Shown here piece by piece: positions 42,328-52,720 of a stretch of 59,095 nucleotides of DNA. The notes below the pieces were generated by a model that saw only the letters and a program-made list of their open reading frames with translations, searched no databases and was not told the DNA's origin. Origin of the DNA: Aliarcobacter vitoriensis. GTDB lineage: Bacteria > Campylobacterota > Campylobacteria > Campylobacterales > Arcobacteraceae. The stretch spans positions 1 to 59,095 of the forward strand of contig NZ_PDKB01000016.1 in the NCBI RefSeq assembly GCF_003316695.1, given 5' to 3'. The first letter of the stretch is position 1, and each line of letters opens with the position of its first letter. The translations under genes and the position numbers were made by a program.

Positions 42328-42753
42328 ATGTTAATGCCTAAAAGAACAAAATTTAGAAAAATGATGAAAGGCCGAAATAGAGGTCAAGCTCATAGAGGTA
42401 ACTCTTTAGCTTATGGAGATTTCGGAATTAAAGCTGTTGAACACGGAAGAGTAGATTCAAGACAAATCGAAGCTTCTAGGGTTGCAATGACTAGAAAAGT
42501 AAAAAGACAAGCAAAAGTATGGATTATGGTATTCCCTGACAAACCACTTACTGCAAAACCACTTGAAACAAGAATGGGTAAAGGTAAAGGTTCTGTAGAT
42601 AAATGGGTTATGAACATTAAGCCAGGAAGAATTTGTTTTGAGATGGCTGGTGTTGATGAAGCGTTAGCAAGAGAAGCTTTAGCTTTAGCTATGCATAAAT
42701 TACCATTTAAAACTAAATTTGTAACAAGAGATAGCGAAAATGAACTATACTGA
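42328..42753 (+). CDS. rplP: 50S ribosomal protein L16
   Basis: 141 residues. [11 protein letters not shown] start, [22 protein letters not shown] and [13 protein letters not shown] are typical. It is near the A-site and helps tRNA accommodation. The upstream ATG at 42328 is kept because MLMPKRTK is the usual family start. It overlaps rpmC by 14 nt. Confidence 0.99.
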   Translation: MLMPKRTKFRKMMKGRNRGQAHRGNSLAYGDFGIKAVEHGRVDSRQIEASRVAMTRKVKRQAKVWIMVFPDKPLTAKPLETRMGKGKGSVDKWVMNIKPGRICFEMAGVDEALAREALALAMHKLPFKTKFVTRDSENELY

Positions 42754-42931
42754 TATTAAAGATAAAAGCTTGAATGAATTACAAGCGTTATTAAAAGAGA
42801 AAAAGGTGCTTCTTTTTGAATTAAAAGCTAAGCTAAAAACTATGCAGTTAACAAACACTTCTGAATTAAGAGTAGCAAAAAAAGATATTGCTAGAATTCA
42901 AACAGCTATTACTGCATCAAAAGCTAACTAA
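42740..42931 (+). CDS. rpmC: 50S ribosomal protein L29
   Basis: 63 residues, all helical ([38 protein letters not shown]). It lies at the tunnel exit beside L23. It starts inside the end of rplP. Confidence 0.97.
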   Translation: MNYTDIKDKSLNELQALLKEKKVLLFELKAKLKTMQLTNTSELRVAKKDIARIQTAITASKAN

Positions 42932-42940
42932 GGATCTAGT

Positions 42941-43192
42941 ATGACACATAAAAGAGAGATTCAAGGTGTAGTAGTAAAAAGATCAGGTGATAAAACAGCT
43001 TCTGTTTTAGTTACAAGATCAGTTTTACACCCAAAATATCACAAAACTGTAAAAAGATTTAAAAAATATTTAATTCATGATGAAAAAAATGAATTAAATG
43101 TTGGTGATAGTGTTATTGCAGTTGAGTGTAGACCATTGTCAAAAACTAAATCTTTTAGATTAAAGACAATCGTTGCTACAGGAGTTAAATAA
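42941..43192 (+). CDS. rpsQ: 30S ribosomal protein S17
   Basis: 83 residues. OB-fold with [41 protein letters not shown] and [16 protein letters not shown], the standard S17 motifs. Primary 16S rRNA binder in the 30S body. TAATG overlap with rplN. Confidence 0.99.
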   Translation: MTHKREIQGVVVKRSGDKTASVLVTRSVLHPKYHKTVKRFKKYLIHDEKNELNVGDSVIAVECRPLSKTKSFRLKTIVATGVK

Positions 43193-43560
43193 TGATTCAA
43201 AGTTTTACAAGATTAAATGTAGCTGATAATACAGGTGCTAAAGAGATTATGTGTATCAAAGTTTTAGGTGGTTCTAAAAGAAGATATGCAACTGTTGGTG
43301 ATGTTATTGTTGCTTCTGTTAAAAAAGCTTTACCAACTGGAAAAATTAAAAAAGGTCAAGTTGTAAAAGCTGTAATCGTAAGAACTCATAAAGAAGTTCA
43401 AAGAGAAAATGGTTCATTAATTAGATTTGATGATAATGCAGCAGTTATTCTTGATGCAAAAAGAGAGCCTGTTGGAACTAGAATTTTTGGACCAGTTGCC
43501 AGAGAAGTTAGATATTCAGGTTTTATGAAAATCGTTTCACTTGCACCGGAGGTATTATAA
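43192..43560 (+). CDS. rplN: 50S ribosomal protein L14
   Basis: 122 residues. [27 protein letters not shown] and [13 protein letters not shown] are the L14 signature. It sits at the subunit interface near L19. Overlaps both rpsQ and rplX by one base. Confidence 0.99.
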   Translation: MIQSFTRLNVADNTGAKEIMCIKVLGGSKRRYATVGDVIVASVKKALPTGKIKKGQVVKAVIVRTHKEVQRENGSLIRFDDNAAVILDAKREPVGTRIFGPVAREVRYSGFMKIVSLAPEVL

Positions 43561-43799
43561 TGGCAATTAAATTAAAAATTAAAAAAGGTGATACTGTAAA
43601 AATCATCGCTGGTGATGATAAAGGTAAAACTGGAGAAGTTTTAAAAGTATTACCAAAAGCTAACAAAGTAATCGTGAAAGATTGCAAAGTTGCTAAAAAA
43701 ACTGTTAAACCTGATCAAGAAAAAAATCCAGATGGTGGATTTATAAATAAAGAGATGCCAATTGATATTTCAAATGTGGCAAAAGTAGAAGGTGAGTAA
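43560..43799 (+). CDS. rplX: 50S ribosomal protein L24
   Basis: 79 residues with the KOW motif ([23 protein letters not shown]). Shorter than E. coli L24 (104 aa) at the C-terminus, as in relatives. Assembly initiator of the 50S subunit. Confidence 0.97.
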   Translation: MAIKLKIKKGDTVKIIAGDDKGKTGEVLKVLPKANKVIVKDCKVAKKTVKPDQEKNPDGGFINKEMPIDISNVAKVEGE

Positions 43800-43800
43800 G

Positions 43801-44349
43801 ATGGCATCAAGATTATTAGAAAGATACAAAGCTGAAATTAAACCTGTACTTGAAGCAGAGTTTGCAAAAAATAAAACTTTAACAGCTAAAGTTGATAAAG
43901 TTGTAATCTCTGTTGGTGCTGGTGAAGCTATGAAAGATACTAAGTTAATCCAAAATATTCAAGACACAATCTCTTTAATTGCTGGTCAAAAAGCAGTTAA
44001 AGTTATTGCTAAAAAATCTGTTGCAGGATTTAAAGTAAGAGAAGGAATGCCTGTTGGTGTTAAAGTAACTTTAAGAGGTGAAAACATGTATCATTTCTTA
44101 GACAAACTATGCAATGTTGCACTACCAAGAGTTAAAGACTTCAGAGGTTTGAATAAAAATGGTTTTGATGGTAGAGGAAACTTTAACTTTGGACTAGATG
44201 AACAACTAATGTTCCCAGAAGTAGTTTATGATAACATCATTAAAACACACGGGATGAATATTTCAATTGCAACAACTGCAACAAGTGATGCTGAATCTTT
44301 CAGATTACTTGAATTAATTGGAATTCCATTTACAAAAGGAAGAGCGTAA
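43801..44349 (+). CDS. rplE: 50S ribosomal protein L5
   Basis: 182 residues from the ATG at 43801, which follows GGTGAG; an in-frame GTG at 43792 lies in the end of rplX and is less likely. [30 protein letters not shown] and [17 protein letters not shown]-type segments mark L5, the 5S rRNA binder contacting P-site tRNA. Confidence 0.99.
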   Translation: MASRLLERYKAEIKPVLEAEFAKNKTLTAKVDKVVISVGAGEAMKDTKLIQNIQDTISLIAGQKAVKVIAKKSVAGFKVREGMPVGVKVTLRGENMYHFLDKLCNVALPRVKDFRGLNKNGFDGRGNFNFGLDEQLMFPEVVYDNIIKTHGMNISIATTATSDAESFRLLELIGIPFTKGRA

Positions 44350-44534
44350 TGGCAAAAAAATCTATGATCGCTAAACAACAAAGAACACCTAAATTTGCTG
44401 TAAGAGCATATACAAGATGTTCTGTTTGTGGAAGACCACACTCTGTTTACAGAGATTTTGGTTTATGTAGAGTTTGTTTAAGAAAAATGGCTAACGAAGG
44501 TTTATTACCAGGTGTTAGAAAAGCTAGTTGGTAG
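44349..44534 (+). CDS. rpsZ: 30S ribosomal protein S14, zinc type
   Basis: 61 residues, the short C+ form of S14 with a zinc ribbon: Cys24, Cys27, Cys40, Cys43 (CxxC-x12-CxxC). The long zinc-free S14 would be about 100 aa. Overlaps rplE by one base. Confidence 0.98.
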   Translation: MAKKSMIAKQQRTPKFAVRAYTRCSVCGRPHSVYRDFGLCRVCLRKMANEGLLPGVRKASW

Positions 44535-44546
44535 GAGAAAAAAGCT

Positions 44547-44945
44547 ATGATGAATGATTTAATCGCAGATGCTTTAACTAGAATTAGAAATGCTGCAATG
44601 AGAAGATTAGAAGTTGCAACATTATTACACTCAAATACAGTTGTTGGTGTGATGAATGTACTTTTACAAAAAGAGTATATTACTGGATTCAAAGTTATCG
44701 ATGGAACAAATAATAAAAAAACAATTCAAGTAGAATTAAAATATGATGAAAATGAAAAATCAGTAATTAACGAACTTGTAAGAGTTTCTAAACCAGGAAG
44801 AAGAGTTTATAAACCAGCTTCTGAAATTAAAAACTTTAAAAATGGGTACGGTACTATTATTCTTTCAACTAACAAAGGTATTATCGCTAATGATGAAGCG
44901 TATGCTGCTAATGTTGGTGGAGAAGTACTTTGTACTGTTTGGTAG
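44547..44945 (+). CDS. rpsH: 30S ribosomal protein S8
   Basis: 132 residues. [15 protein letters not shown] start and the C-terminal [10 protein letters not shown]...[12 protein letters not shown] motif are diagnostic. Central 16S rRNA binder; regulates the spc operon in E. coli, with no evidence here. Confidence 0.99.
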   Translation: MMNDLIADALTRIRNAAMRRLEVATLLHSNTVVGVMNVLLQKEYITGFKVIDGTNNKKTIQVELKYDENEKSVINELVRVSKPGRRVYKPASEIKNFKNGYGTIILSTNKGIIANDEAYAANVGGEVLCTVW

Positions 44946-44954
44946 GAGAGTGTA

Positions 44955-45491
44955 ATGTCAAGAATTGGTAAAAAACCTATCGCTATTCCTTCAGGAATTG
45001 AAGTTACTGTAAATGATACAGTAATTAATGTAAAAAAAGGAAACAGTGTTTCAACAGTTGAAACTCATGGAAGAGTTGGTGTAGAAGTAGCTAATGGTCA
45101 AGTTGTTTTATCTAAAATTGGTGAAACAAAAGAATCAGCAGCATTCTGGGGAACTTATAGAGCATTAACTGCGAATGCAATTAATGGATTACATGAAGGT
45201 TTCACAAAAACTTTAGAGATTAATGGAGTTGGTTATAAAGCTGCCGTAAAAGGTAATATTTTAGAACTAATTTTAGGATATTCTCATCCAATTAATTTTG
45301 AGATCCAAAAAGGTTTAGAAATCTCTGTTGAGAAAAATATAATTACTGTTAAAGGTGCAGATAAACAACAAGTTGGTCAGGCTGCTGCAATTATTAGAGG
45401 CTTTAGAAAACCAGAACCTTACAAAGGTAAAGGTGTAAAATATTCTGATGAGAAAATCATTAGAAAAGCCGGAAAAACTGCTAAGAAGTAA
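44955..45491 (+). CDS. rplF: 50S ribosomal protein L6
   Basis: 178 residues. [18 protein letters not shown] start, two repeated L6 domains, and the C-terminal [22 protein letters not shown]. Binds 23S rRNA near the sarcin-ricin loop. Confidence 0.99.
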   Translation: MSRIGKKPIAIPSGIEVTVNDTVINVKKGNSVSTVETHGRVGVEVANGQVVLSKIGETKESAAFWGTYRALTANAINGLHEGFTKTLEINGVGYKAAVKGNILELILGYSHPINFEIQKGLEISVEKNIITVKGADKQQVGQAAAIIRGFRKPEPYKGKGVKYSDEKIIRKAGKTAKK

Positions 45492-45500
45492 GGTGTAACT

Positions 45501-45860
45501 ATGAGTAGAGAAAAAGATTTAGCAAAAAAAGTTGCTTTAAGAATCAAAAGAAAAAAAAGAGTTAGAGCTAATATTTCTGGTACGGCTGAAAAACCTAGAG
45601 TATCAATTTTTAAATCTAACAAATACATTAGTGCACAAGCTATCAACGATGTTGAAGGTAGAACTTTAGCAGCTGTTAGCTCTCAAGCTATGGGTTTAAA
45701 TGGTAATAAAGAGAATGCTGCAAAAGTTGCAGCTGAGTTTGCTTCTAAATTAAAAGCAGCTGGTATAGAAACAGTTGTTTATGATAGAAACGGGTATCTT
45801 TATCATGGTGTTGTTGCAGCATTTGCTGACGCATTAAGAGAAAATGGTATTAAATTATAA
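45501..45860 (+). CDS. rplR: 50S ribosomal protein L18
   Basis: 119 residues. Basic N-terminus, [20 protein letters not shown] and the C-terminal [10 protein letters not shown]-type segment ([22 protein letters not shown]). 5S rRNA binder. Confidence 0.98.
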   Translation: MSREKDLAKKVALRIKRKKRVRANISGTAEKPRVSIFKSNKYISAQAINDVEGRTLAAVSSQAMGLNGNKENAAKVAAEFASKLKAAGIETVVYDRNGYLYHGVVAAFADALRENGIKL

Positions 45861-45869
45861 GGATTAATG

Positions 45870-46310
45870 ATGGCAGTAAATAGAGAAGAATTTCAAGAAG
45901 CAATCGTTAAAATTGGAAGAGTAACAAAAGTTGTAAAAGGTGGTAGAAGATTCAGATTTACAGCTTTAGTTGTTGTTGGAGATAAAAACGGAACAGTAGG
46001 ATTTGGAACAGGAAAAGCAAAAGAAGTTCCAGATGCTATTAAAAAAGCATTAGATGATGCTTTTAAAAGCTTAGTAACAGTTTCTATAAAAGGAACAACA
46101 ATTGCACATGATATTGAACATAAATATAATGCAAGTAAAATATTATTAAGACCAGCATCAGAAGGTACTGGGTTAATTGCTGGAGGAGCTGCGAGACCTG
46201 TTCTTGAGCTTGCTGGATTAAAAGATATTATTGCAAAATCTTTAGGTTCAAATAATCCAAATAACCTTGTACAAGCTACTGTTGAAGCTTTAGCAAGAAT
46301 TAAAGGATAG
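45870..46310 (+). CDS. rpsE: 30S ribosomal protein S5
   Basis: 146 residues from the second of two adjacent ATGs; it is better spaced from [29 protein letters not shown] and [21 protein letters not shown] are the S5 signature. Shapes the decoding centre and mRNA entry. Confidence 0.98.
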   Translation: MAVNREEFQEAIVKIGRVTKVVKGGRRFRFTALVVVGDKNGTVGFGTGKAKEVPDAIKKALDDAFKSLVTVSIKGTTIAHDIEHKYNASKILLRPASEGTGLIAGGAARPVLELAGLKDIIAKSLGSNNPNNLVQATVEALARIKG

Positions 46311-46313
46311 TAT

Positions 46314-46712
46314 ATGATATTAGAAAATTTACAACCAGCTTGTGGAAGTACAAAAGATACAAAAAGAAAAGGTAGAGGTCAAGGTAGCGGTAACGGTAAA
46401 ACTGCTGGAAAAGGTAACAAAGGTCAAAAAGCTAGATCTGGATACAATGTAAAAAGAGGTTTTGAAGGTGGACAACAACCATTAGCAAGAAGACTTCCAA
46501 AAGTTGGATTTGTTTCTAGAGTTGTTAAACCTTACTCAATAAATGTTGATAAAGTTACAGCAGTTGCAAATCTTGATGAAATTACATTAGATTCTATTAA
46601 ATCTGTGTATAAGTTATCTAAATCAGTTGTAAAAGTTAAATTAATTGGTGCAACTGCAAAAAATTTAAGTGCTAAGATTAAAGACGAAAACATTACAACT
46701 ACTGGAAAATAA
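46314..46712 (+). CDS. rplO: 50S ribosomal protein L15
   Basis: 132 residues. The Gly/Lys/Arg-rich N-terminal [21 protein letters not shown] and [18 protein letters not shown] are typical for L15. Late assembly protein. Followed at once by secY, the usual order of the spc operon. Confidence 0.98.
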   Translation: MILENLQPACGSTKDTKRKGRGQGSGNGKTAGKGNKGQKARSGYNVKRGFEGGQQPLARRLPKVGFVSRVVKPYSINVDKVTAVANLDEITLDSIKSVYKLSKSVVKVKLIGATAKNLSAKIKDENITTTGK

Positions 46713-46714
46713 TT

Positions 46715-47977
46715 ATGAGTAAAGATCTAATAAATAAGATTCTTATTACTTTAGGCTTTATTCTTCTTTACAGGTTATTGGCATATGTGCCAGTACCTGG
46801 AGTTAATATAGATGTAGTTAAAGAATTTTTTGACTCAAATGCAAATAATGCTTTAGGGTTGGTAAATATGTTTAGTGGAAATGCAGTTGAAAGACTAAGT
46901 ATTATCTCACTAGGAATTATGCCTTACATTACTGCTTCTATTATTATGGAACTTCTTGCAGCAACTTTCCCAGCTTTAGGTAAAATGAAAAAAGAGAGAG
47001 ATGGTATGCAAAAATATATGCAAATCATCAGATACACTACAATAGTTATTACATTAGTTCAATCTGTGGGTGTTTCAGTAGGTCTTAATTCATTAACTGG
47101 TCAAAATGGACAAGGTGCCATTTCTATTGATATGAATACGTTTATAGCAGTATCAGCTATTTCAATGCTAACAGGAACAATGCTTTTAATGTGGATTGGA
47201 GAACAAATCACTCAAAAAGGTATTGGAAATGGTATTTCACTAATTATCTTTGCTGGTATAGTATCTGCAATACCTAGTGCTATTGGTGGAACTGTAGAGT
47301 TAGTAAATAATGGTCAAATGCATTTCTTAACAGTTATTGGTATTTTAATTGTTATTATAGCAACTGTTGGTGCTATTATTTATGTTGAATTAGGTGAAAG
47401 AAGAGTTCCTGTATCATACTCAAGAAAAGTTATGATGCAAAACCAAAAAAGAAGAGTAATGAATTATATACCTATTAAGGTGAACCTTTCAGGAGTAATT
47501 CCAGCAATTTTTGCAAGTGCTATTTTGATGTTCCCTGCAACAGTGTTACAAGGTAGCCAAAATAAGTATCTAATTATGATTGCTGATTATTTAAATCCTA
47601 GTTCATATACTTTTAATCTATTTATGTTTTTATTTGTTGTTTTCTTTGCATTTTTCTATGCTTCAATTACATTCAATGCAAAAGATATTTCAGAAAACCT
47701 AAAAAGACAAGGTGGATTTATTCCTGGAGTTAGACCAGGAGAAAGTACAGCTGAATTTTTAAATACAGTTGCAGGAAGATTGACTTTCTGGGGAGCTATA
47801 TATATGGGATTAATATCTACTATACCATGGTTAATCGTAAAAGCTATGGGAGTACCTTTCTATTTTGGAGGGGTTGCAGTATTAATTGTTGTTCAAGTTG
47901 CTATTGATACAATGAGAAAAATTGAAGCTCAACAATATTCAAGCAAATATCAAACTCTAAGTGCGGTTGGACTATAA
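46715..47977 (+). CDS. secY: Protein translocase channel subunit SecY
   Basis: 420 residues with ten membrane helices. RLLAYVPVPGVNI (helix 1), GIMPYITASIIMEL (helix 2b/3) and the cytosolic loop GERRVPVSYSRK are conserved SecY segments. Forms the SecYEG pore for exported and membrane proteins. Two bases after rplO; map follows after one base. Confidence 0.99.
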   Translation: MSKDLINKILITLGFILLYRLLAYVPVPGVNIDVVKEFFDSNANNALGLVNMFSGNAVERLSIISLGIMPYITASIIMELLAATFPALGKMKKERDGMQKYMQIIRYTTIVITLVQSVGVSVGLNSLTGQNGQGAISIDMNTFIAVSAISMLTGTMLLMWIGEQITQKGIGNGISLIIFAGIVSAIPSAIGGTVELVNNGQMHFLTVIGILIVIIATVGAIIYVELGERRVPVSYSRKVMMQNQKRRVMNYIPIKVNLSGVIPAIFASAILMFPATVLQGSQNKYLIMIADYLNPSSYTFNLFMFLFVVFFAFFYASITFNAKDISENLKRQGGFIPGVRPGESTAEFLNTVAGRLTFWGAIYMGLISTIPWLIVKAMGVPFYFGGVAVLIVVQVAIDTMRKIEAQQYSSKYQTLSAVGL

Positions 47978-47978
47978 A

Positions 47979-48743
47979 ATGTCAATCGCTCTTAGAAAAC
48001 CACACGAAATTGAGAAACTTTTTGTTGCAAATCAAGCAGTTGCTAAAACTTTAAAATATCTTGAAGAAAATGTTAAAGCAGGAATGACTTTAAAAGAAGT
48101 AGATACAATTGGAGAAAAATTTATAAGAGACTTAGGTGCAAGACCTGCATTTAAAGGATTATATGGTTTTCCTAATGCTATTTGTACATCTTTGAATGAA
48201 GTTATTATTCATGGTATTCCTAGTGATGTTGTTTTAAAAGAAGGCGATATACTAGGCCTTGATATTGGAACAGAAATTGATGGTTGGTATGGTGATAGTG
48301 CAATTACTATGCCAATAGGTAAAATTTCAAAAAAAGATGAAGATTTAATAGCTTGTTCTAAGGATTCTTTGTATTATGCAATTGACATAATAAGAGATGG
48401 AATGAGATTTAAAGAGTTATCTAAAAAAATTGAAGATTTTATTGTTGCTAGAGGATACCAACCGCTAGTTAGATTTTGTGGACATGGTATTGGAAGAAAA
48501 CCACATGAAGATCCAGAAATTCCAAATTACTTGGAACATGGAGATACAAAGTCTGGACCAAAAATTAAAAATGGAATGGTATTTTGTATCGAGCCAATGA
48601 TTTGTCAAAAAGATAGAAATCCAGTTATTTTAGAAAATGGTTGGGATGTAATCTCAGCTGATGGATTAAGAGGTAGCCATTATGAACATACAGTTGCTGT
48701 TGTTAATGGTAGAGCAATTATTTTAAGTAATCGGGAAGATTAA
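47979..48743 (+). CDS. map: Methionine aminopeptidase, type I
   Basis: 254 residues from the ATG at 47979. The metal ligands are in LGLDIGTEIDGWYGDSAIT (two Asp), CGHGIGRKPHEDP (His), FCIEPMI (Glu) and SHYEHTVAV (Glu). Removes initiator Met from nascent proteins. The secY-map-infA order is the classic spc end. Confidence 0.98.
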   Translation: MSIALRKPHEIEKLFVANQAVAKTLKYLEENVKAGMTLKEVDTIGEKFIRDLGARPAFKGLYGFPNAICTSLNEVIIHGIPSDVVLKEGDILGLDIGTEIDGWYGDSAITMPIGKISKKDEDLIACSKDSLYYAIDIIRDGMRFKELSKKIEDFIVARGYQPLVRFCGHGIGRKPHEDPEIPNYLEHGDTKSGPKIKNGMVFCIEPMICQKDRNPVILENGWDVISADGLRGSHYEHTVAVVNGRAIILSNRED

Positions 48744-48752
48744 GGGGAGAAA

Positions 48753-48971
48753 GTGGCGAAAGATGATGTAATAGTTATTGATGGTAAAGTTATTGAAGCT
48801 TTACCTAATGCTATGTTTAGAGTACAATTAGAAAATGGTCATATAGTTTTATGTCATATCTCAGGTAAAATGAGAATGCACTATATCAAAATATTACCAA
48901 ACGACGTAGTTACTGTGGAAATAACACCTTATTCATTGGATAAAGGTAGAATAGTACATAGAAAAAAATAG
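48753..48971 (+). CDS. infA: Translation initiation factor IF-1
   Basis: 72 residues, OB fold ([45 protein letters not shown]). GTG start after GGGGAGA. Binds the 30S A-site during initiation. It is the last gene of the cluster here; a hairpin follows and no rpmJ/rpsM/rpsK block is adjacent. Confidence 0.98.
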   Translation: MAKDDVIVIDGKVIEALPNAMFRVQLENGHIVLCHISGKMRMHYIKILPNDVVTVEITPYSLDKGRIVHRKK

Positions 48972-49000
48972 TTTAAATAAGGTTTTTACCTTATTTAAAA
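48972..49000 (+). terminator. Terminator of the S10-spc cluster
   Basis: Long perfect stem TTTAAATAAGG/CCTTATTTAAA (48972-48982 with 48989-48999). Immediately after the infA stop codon. The T tract is weak. Confidence 0.7.
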
Positions 49001-49049
49001 CTTCTTAAATACAAATCAATACTAAAGTATATTTTTTGTAAAATCTCAT

Positions 49050-49718
49050 ATGACAAAACAAGTTAAGAATCAAATTTTAAAATATCTATACAATCAAAAA
49101 CTTTTTGGATTTAACTATCATAGTAATTTAAATATCAATTTTTATAGTAGTTGTGATTTTAATTTACCAAATAGTTTAAATGATTTGAAAAATTCTGTTG
49201 CAAACTGTCATTTATGTGAACTATCAAAAGGTAGAAAGAATACTCTTTTTAGTTATGGAAATAATCAAAGTAAACTTATGTTTGTCTGTGATGAACCAAC
49301 AAAAAGTGAAGATGAGTTAGGAATTTTTTATTCAGGAAATACTGGAGAATTACTCTCTAAAATGATTGAAAATGTTTTAAATATCAAAAAAGAAGAAGTT
49401 TATATAACAACTTTAGCCAAGTGTAGAGGGTCAAAAGAAGCAAGTTTTCAAAACTTTGAAAGTTGTAGTTGTTATTTTCATAAACAGCTTGAAATTATAA
49501 ATCCAAGGCTTATTATTGCTGTTGGGGAGAAAGTTTATAGTTATTTAATGAAAAATGATGAAGATTTTTCGCAAAATAGAGGGAAAACTTTAAATTTTAA
49601 TTCTAGTTTATTGATACCAATATTTTCTCCTATACACTTACTAAAAAATCCATCTTTAAAAAAAGATACTTACCTTGATATGTTAAAAATAAAAAATCTA
49701 TATGAGGAGTTAAATTGA
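49050..49718 (+). CDS. Uracil-DNA glycosylase superfamily protein (family 4-like, Fe-S)
   Basis: 222 residues. Four Cys fit the 4Fe-4S pattern of family 4: Cys53 and Cys56 (CHLC), Cys125 in AKCRGS, Cys139 in ESCSCYF. IFYSGNTGELLSKMI corresponds to the GxxG-LL segment and FSPIHLLKNPS to the HPS/YLL motif. The GEGPG/GEAPG loop that normally carries the catalytic step reads CDEPTK, so activity may differ. It has a 50-residue N-terminal extension. DNA uracil repair is the family role. Its stop overlaps the next start. Confidence 0.78.
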   Translation: MTKQVKNQILKYLYNQKLFGFNYHSNLNINFYSSCDFNLPNSLNDLKNSVANCHLCELSKGRKNTLFSYGNNQSKLMFVCDEPTKSEDELGIFYSGNTGELLSKMIENVLNIKKEEVYITTLAKCRGSKEASFQNFESCSCYFHKQLEIINPRLIIAVGEKVYSYLMKNDEDFSQNRGKTLNFNSSLLIPIFSPIHLLKNPSLKKDTYLDMLKIKNLYEELN

Positions 49719-50878
49719 AGCATTTAGTAACTTTAATTTTTATGGCTATTTTATTTTCAGGTTGTTTACAAAAACAAGTTGTTCAGTTAAAACTGCCAAA
49801 TCAAACTGTTCCAGTAAAACAAGTTGATGAAGATAAAAAAACAGTTGTTGAAGAGTTTATTTCAAATGATACTATAATTCAAGAAGAGATTATCAATAAT
49901 AGCGGTTCACAAAATGAAATTATCAAAGATGGTGATAGTATTGTGATAAGTGATATTGATGGAACAAAAGCTAATATAAAAGTAGCTTTTGTTTATCCAT
50001 CTTCTTTGGTATCTAAATATGCAAGAAATTCTATAAATACAGTTTCAGGTTATCTATCTTTTGTAAAAGCTAATTACAATTTAGTTGTAATTGATAGTAT
50101 AAATGAGAGTCCTGAAAATATAAATAAAGCTTTTGATAAAGTAAAAGAAGAGGGAATTACAAAAGTAATTGCTTTATATACTCCGAATTCTATAAACAAT
50201 ATAAATAAAATTGCTTTAAATGATATTTTAGTATATCTACCTTTAATAGAGAAAAAAGAGTCATTAGAAAATAATGATAATTTAATTTTTGGTTCAATAT
50301 CTTATGAAGAACAACTTAAAAAATTAAGTTATTACACTGATGGTCCAAATGTGTTATTTTATCAAGATACATATTTAGGAACAAAATTAAAAAATAGTTA
50401 TGAATCAGTAGTTGATTATACGATTGTTAGAAAAGAGATAAAAAAAGATGAAACAAATTTTAGAAGTATTGTTGTAGATTCGAGATTGAGAAATAGTGCT
50501 TTATTTTTAAATACTGATATTGTAAAAAGCTCACTGATTTTATCTCAATTAAGAGCAAATGATATATATCCTAAAATGATATTTTCTACACAAATAAATT
50601 TTGATCCAGTTTTGATGACTTTAACTCAAGATAAAGATAGAGAAAGGCTAGTTTTAGCAAATTCTATTGAAAATATTGATAACAAACTAAAAGATGAGAT
50701 TTTATCTTATGGTGGTAATATCATCTATGAATGGGTTGATTATTCAACATTAGTAGGAATAAACTATTTAATTAATGGCAATAATAGTTTTATTCCGACA
50801 AAAGTTTTAGAAAATCAAGCAATTTATACTCCAAGGCTATTTAAAAGTACAGAGTATGGGTTTGTAGAAATTAAGTAG
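49715..50878 (+). CDS. Lipoprotein with periplasmic-binding-like fold, unknown function
   Basis: 387 residues. Signal peptide with lipobox LFSGC (Cys17). After a low-complexity linker, residues ~85-380 alternate strands and helices (KVAFVYPSSLVSKYARNSI; GITKVIALYTPNSINNI; NVLFYQDTYLGTKL; SSLILSQLRANDIYPKMIFS), like type-I periplasmic-binding/LpoA-type folds. It could bind a small ligand or regulate cell wall synthesis, but neither is shown. TTG start overlapping the UDG stop by 4 nt. Confidence 0.7.
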   Translation: MKHLVTLIFMAILFSGCLQKQVVQLKLPNQTVPVKQVDEDKKTVVEEFISNDTIIQEEIINNSGSQNEIIKDGDSIVISDIDGTKANIKVAFVYPSSLVSKYARNSINTVSGYLSFVKANYNLVVIDSINESPENINKAFDKVKEEGITKVIALYTPNSINNINKIALNDILVYLPLIEKKESLENNDNLIFGSISYEEQLKKLSYYTDGPNVLFYQDTYLGTKLKNSYESVVDYTIVRKEIKKDETNFRSIVVDSRLRNSALFLNTDIVKSSLILSQLRANDIYPKMIFSTQINFDPVLMTLTQDKDRERLVLANSIENIDNKLKDEILSYGGNIIYEWVDYSTLVGINYLINGNNSFIPTKVLENQAIYTPRLFKSTEYGFVEIK

Positions 50879-50922
50879 GTTTTGGATAAAATCGCGGATT
50901 ATTTAGAAAAATGGAGTTTAAT

Positions 50923-52674
50923 TTGAGAACACATTATAATACAAGTGTAAGAGAAAATTTAATAGGACAAAAAGTAACAGTTGCTGGTTGGGTAAATAGC
51001 AGACGTGACCACGGTGGGATTATTTTTATAGATTTAAGAGATAAAAGTGGTTTAGTTCAACTTGTTGCTGACCCACAAGATTGTAAAGAGGCTTTAGCTG
51101 TTGCAGAAACTGTAAGAGATGAGTATGTTTTAATTGCAACAGGAACTGTAAGAGCAAGAGGTGAGGGATTAGAAAATCCAAATTTAGAAACTGGAAAAAT
51201 AGAGATTATTTTAGAAAGTCTTGTTATTGAAAATAGATCTAAAGCTATGCCTTTTGATATAAATGATGAAAAAGTAAATGATGAGATAAAATTAAGAAAT
51301 AGATTTTTAGAATTAAGAAGTAAAAAATCATTTGATATTTTCCAATTAAGAAGTAAAGCAACTATTCAAGCTAGAAATACACTTGATGAGTTAGGGTTTT
51401 TAGATGTTGAAACTCCAATTTTGACAAAATCAACTCCAGAAGGTGCAAGAGATTATTTAGTTCCATCAAGAGTTCACGCTGGAGAGTTTTATGCACTTCC
51501 TCAATCACCACAACTATTCAAACAACTTTTAATGGTTGCAGGATTTGATAGATACTTCCAAATTGCAAAATGTTTTAGAGATGAAGATTTAAGAGCAGAT
51601 AGACAACCAGAGTTTACTCAAATAGATGTTGAAATGAGTTTTTGTAATCAAGAAGATGTTATAGGTGTTGCTGAAAAATTAATCTATGATGTATTCACAA
51701 AATGTGGAAAAGATATTCCAAAAACTTTTAAAAGAATGAAATACTCTGAAGCTATGGAAAGTTATGGTTCAGATAAACCTGATTTAAGATTTGATATGCC
51801 TTTAATTGATGTTATTGATATATTTGAAAAATCTTCAAATGAGATTTTTAGTGAAATTGCAAAAGATAAAAAAGCAAATAGAATAAAAGCTTTAATATGT
51901 CCAAACGGAGATAATATATTTTCAAAAAGACAGATGAAAGGTTTTGAAGATTATGTAAGAAAGTTTGGTGCAAAAGGTCTTGGATACTTCCAAATGAAAG
52001 AGGATGGTCTTAAAGGTCCACTTACAAAATTCTTTACAGAAGCTGATTTAGAAGAGATAGTAAAAGTTACACAACTTGAAGTTGGAGATGTAGTATTCTT
52101 TGGAGCAGGGGATAAAAAAACTGTTTGGGACTATATGGGAAGATTTAGACTATTTTTAGCTGATGAGATGAATATTGTTCCAAAAGATAAATATGAATTT
52201 TTATGGGTTGTAGATTTCCCTATGTTTGAAGTTGAAGATGGAAGAACAAAAGCACTTCATCACCCATTTACAATGCCAAAAGATTTAAATAAAGAAGATT
52301 TAGAAGAGATTGAATCAATCGCTTACGATATTGTATTAAATGGAACAGAACTTGGTGGTGGAAGCATAAGAATCCATAAAGAGGAAATTCAATCAAAAGT
52401 ATTTGAACTTATGGGAATAAGCCAAGAAGAAGCAAAAGAAAAATTTGGATTCTTACTTGATGCTTTACAATATGGAGCTCCAAGTCATGGTGGATTTGCT
52501 TTAGGACTTGATAGAATGATTATGTTACTTGCTGGAACAGATTCTATTAGAGATGTTATAGCATTCCCTAAAACTCAAAAAGCTCAATGTTTACTAACAC
52601 AAGCACCTTCGAGTGTTGATGAAACTCAATTAAAAGATTTACACATTCGTGTAAGAAAAAGTGTAGATAGCTAA
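50923..52674 (+). CDS. aspS: Aspartyl-tRNA synthetase
   Basis: 583 residues from the TTG at 50923; this start fits the family (xRTHYNTSV...[22 protein letters not shown]) and uses GGAG at 50912-50915. An upstream ATG at 50911 would place that site inside the gene. N-terminal OB anticodon domain, class II catalytic core ([40 protein letters not shown] is motif 2), bacterial GAD insert, and motif 3 [13 protein letters not shown]. Charges tRNA-Asp (possibly also tRNA-Asn in this group). Confidence 0.98.
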   Translation: MRTHYNTSVRENLIGQKVTVAGWVNSRRDHGGIIFIDLRDKSGLVQLVADPQDCKEALAVAETVRDEYVLIATGTVRARGEGLENPNLETGKIEIILESLVIENRSKAMPFDINDEKVNDEIKLRNRFLELRSKKSFDIFQLRSKATIQARNTLDELGFLDVETPILTKSTPEGARDYLVPSRVHAGEFYALPQSPQLFKQLLMVAGFDRYFQIAKCFRDEDLRADRQPEFTQIDVEMSFCNQEDVIGVAEKLIYDVFTKCGKDIPKTFKRMKYSEAMESYGSDKPDLRFDMPLIDVIDIFEKSSNEIFSEIAKDKKANRIKALICPNGDNIFSKRQMKGFEDYVRKFGAKGLGYFQMKEDGLKGPLTKFFTEADLEEIVKVTQLEVGDVVFFGAGDKKTVWDYMGRFRLFLADEMNIVPKDKYEFLWVVDFPMFEVEDGRTKALHHPFTMPKDLNKEDLEEIESIAYDIVLNGTELGGGSIRIHKEEIQSKVFELMGISQEEAKEKFGFLLDALQYGAPSHGGFALGLDRMIMLLAGTDSIRDVIAFPKTQKAQCLLTQAPSSVDETQLKDLHIRVRKSVDS

Positions 52675-52720
52675 TTTTAGCTTTCTACTTTCAATACAAA
52701 AACTTATAATACACAAAAAT

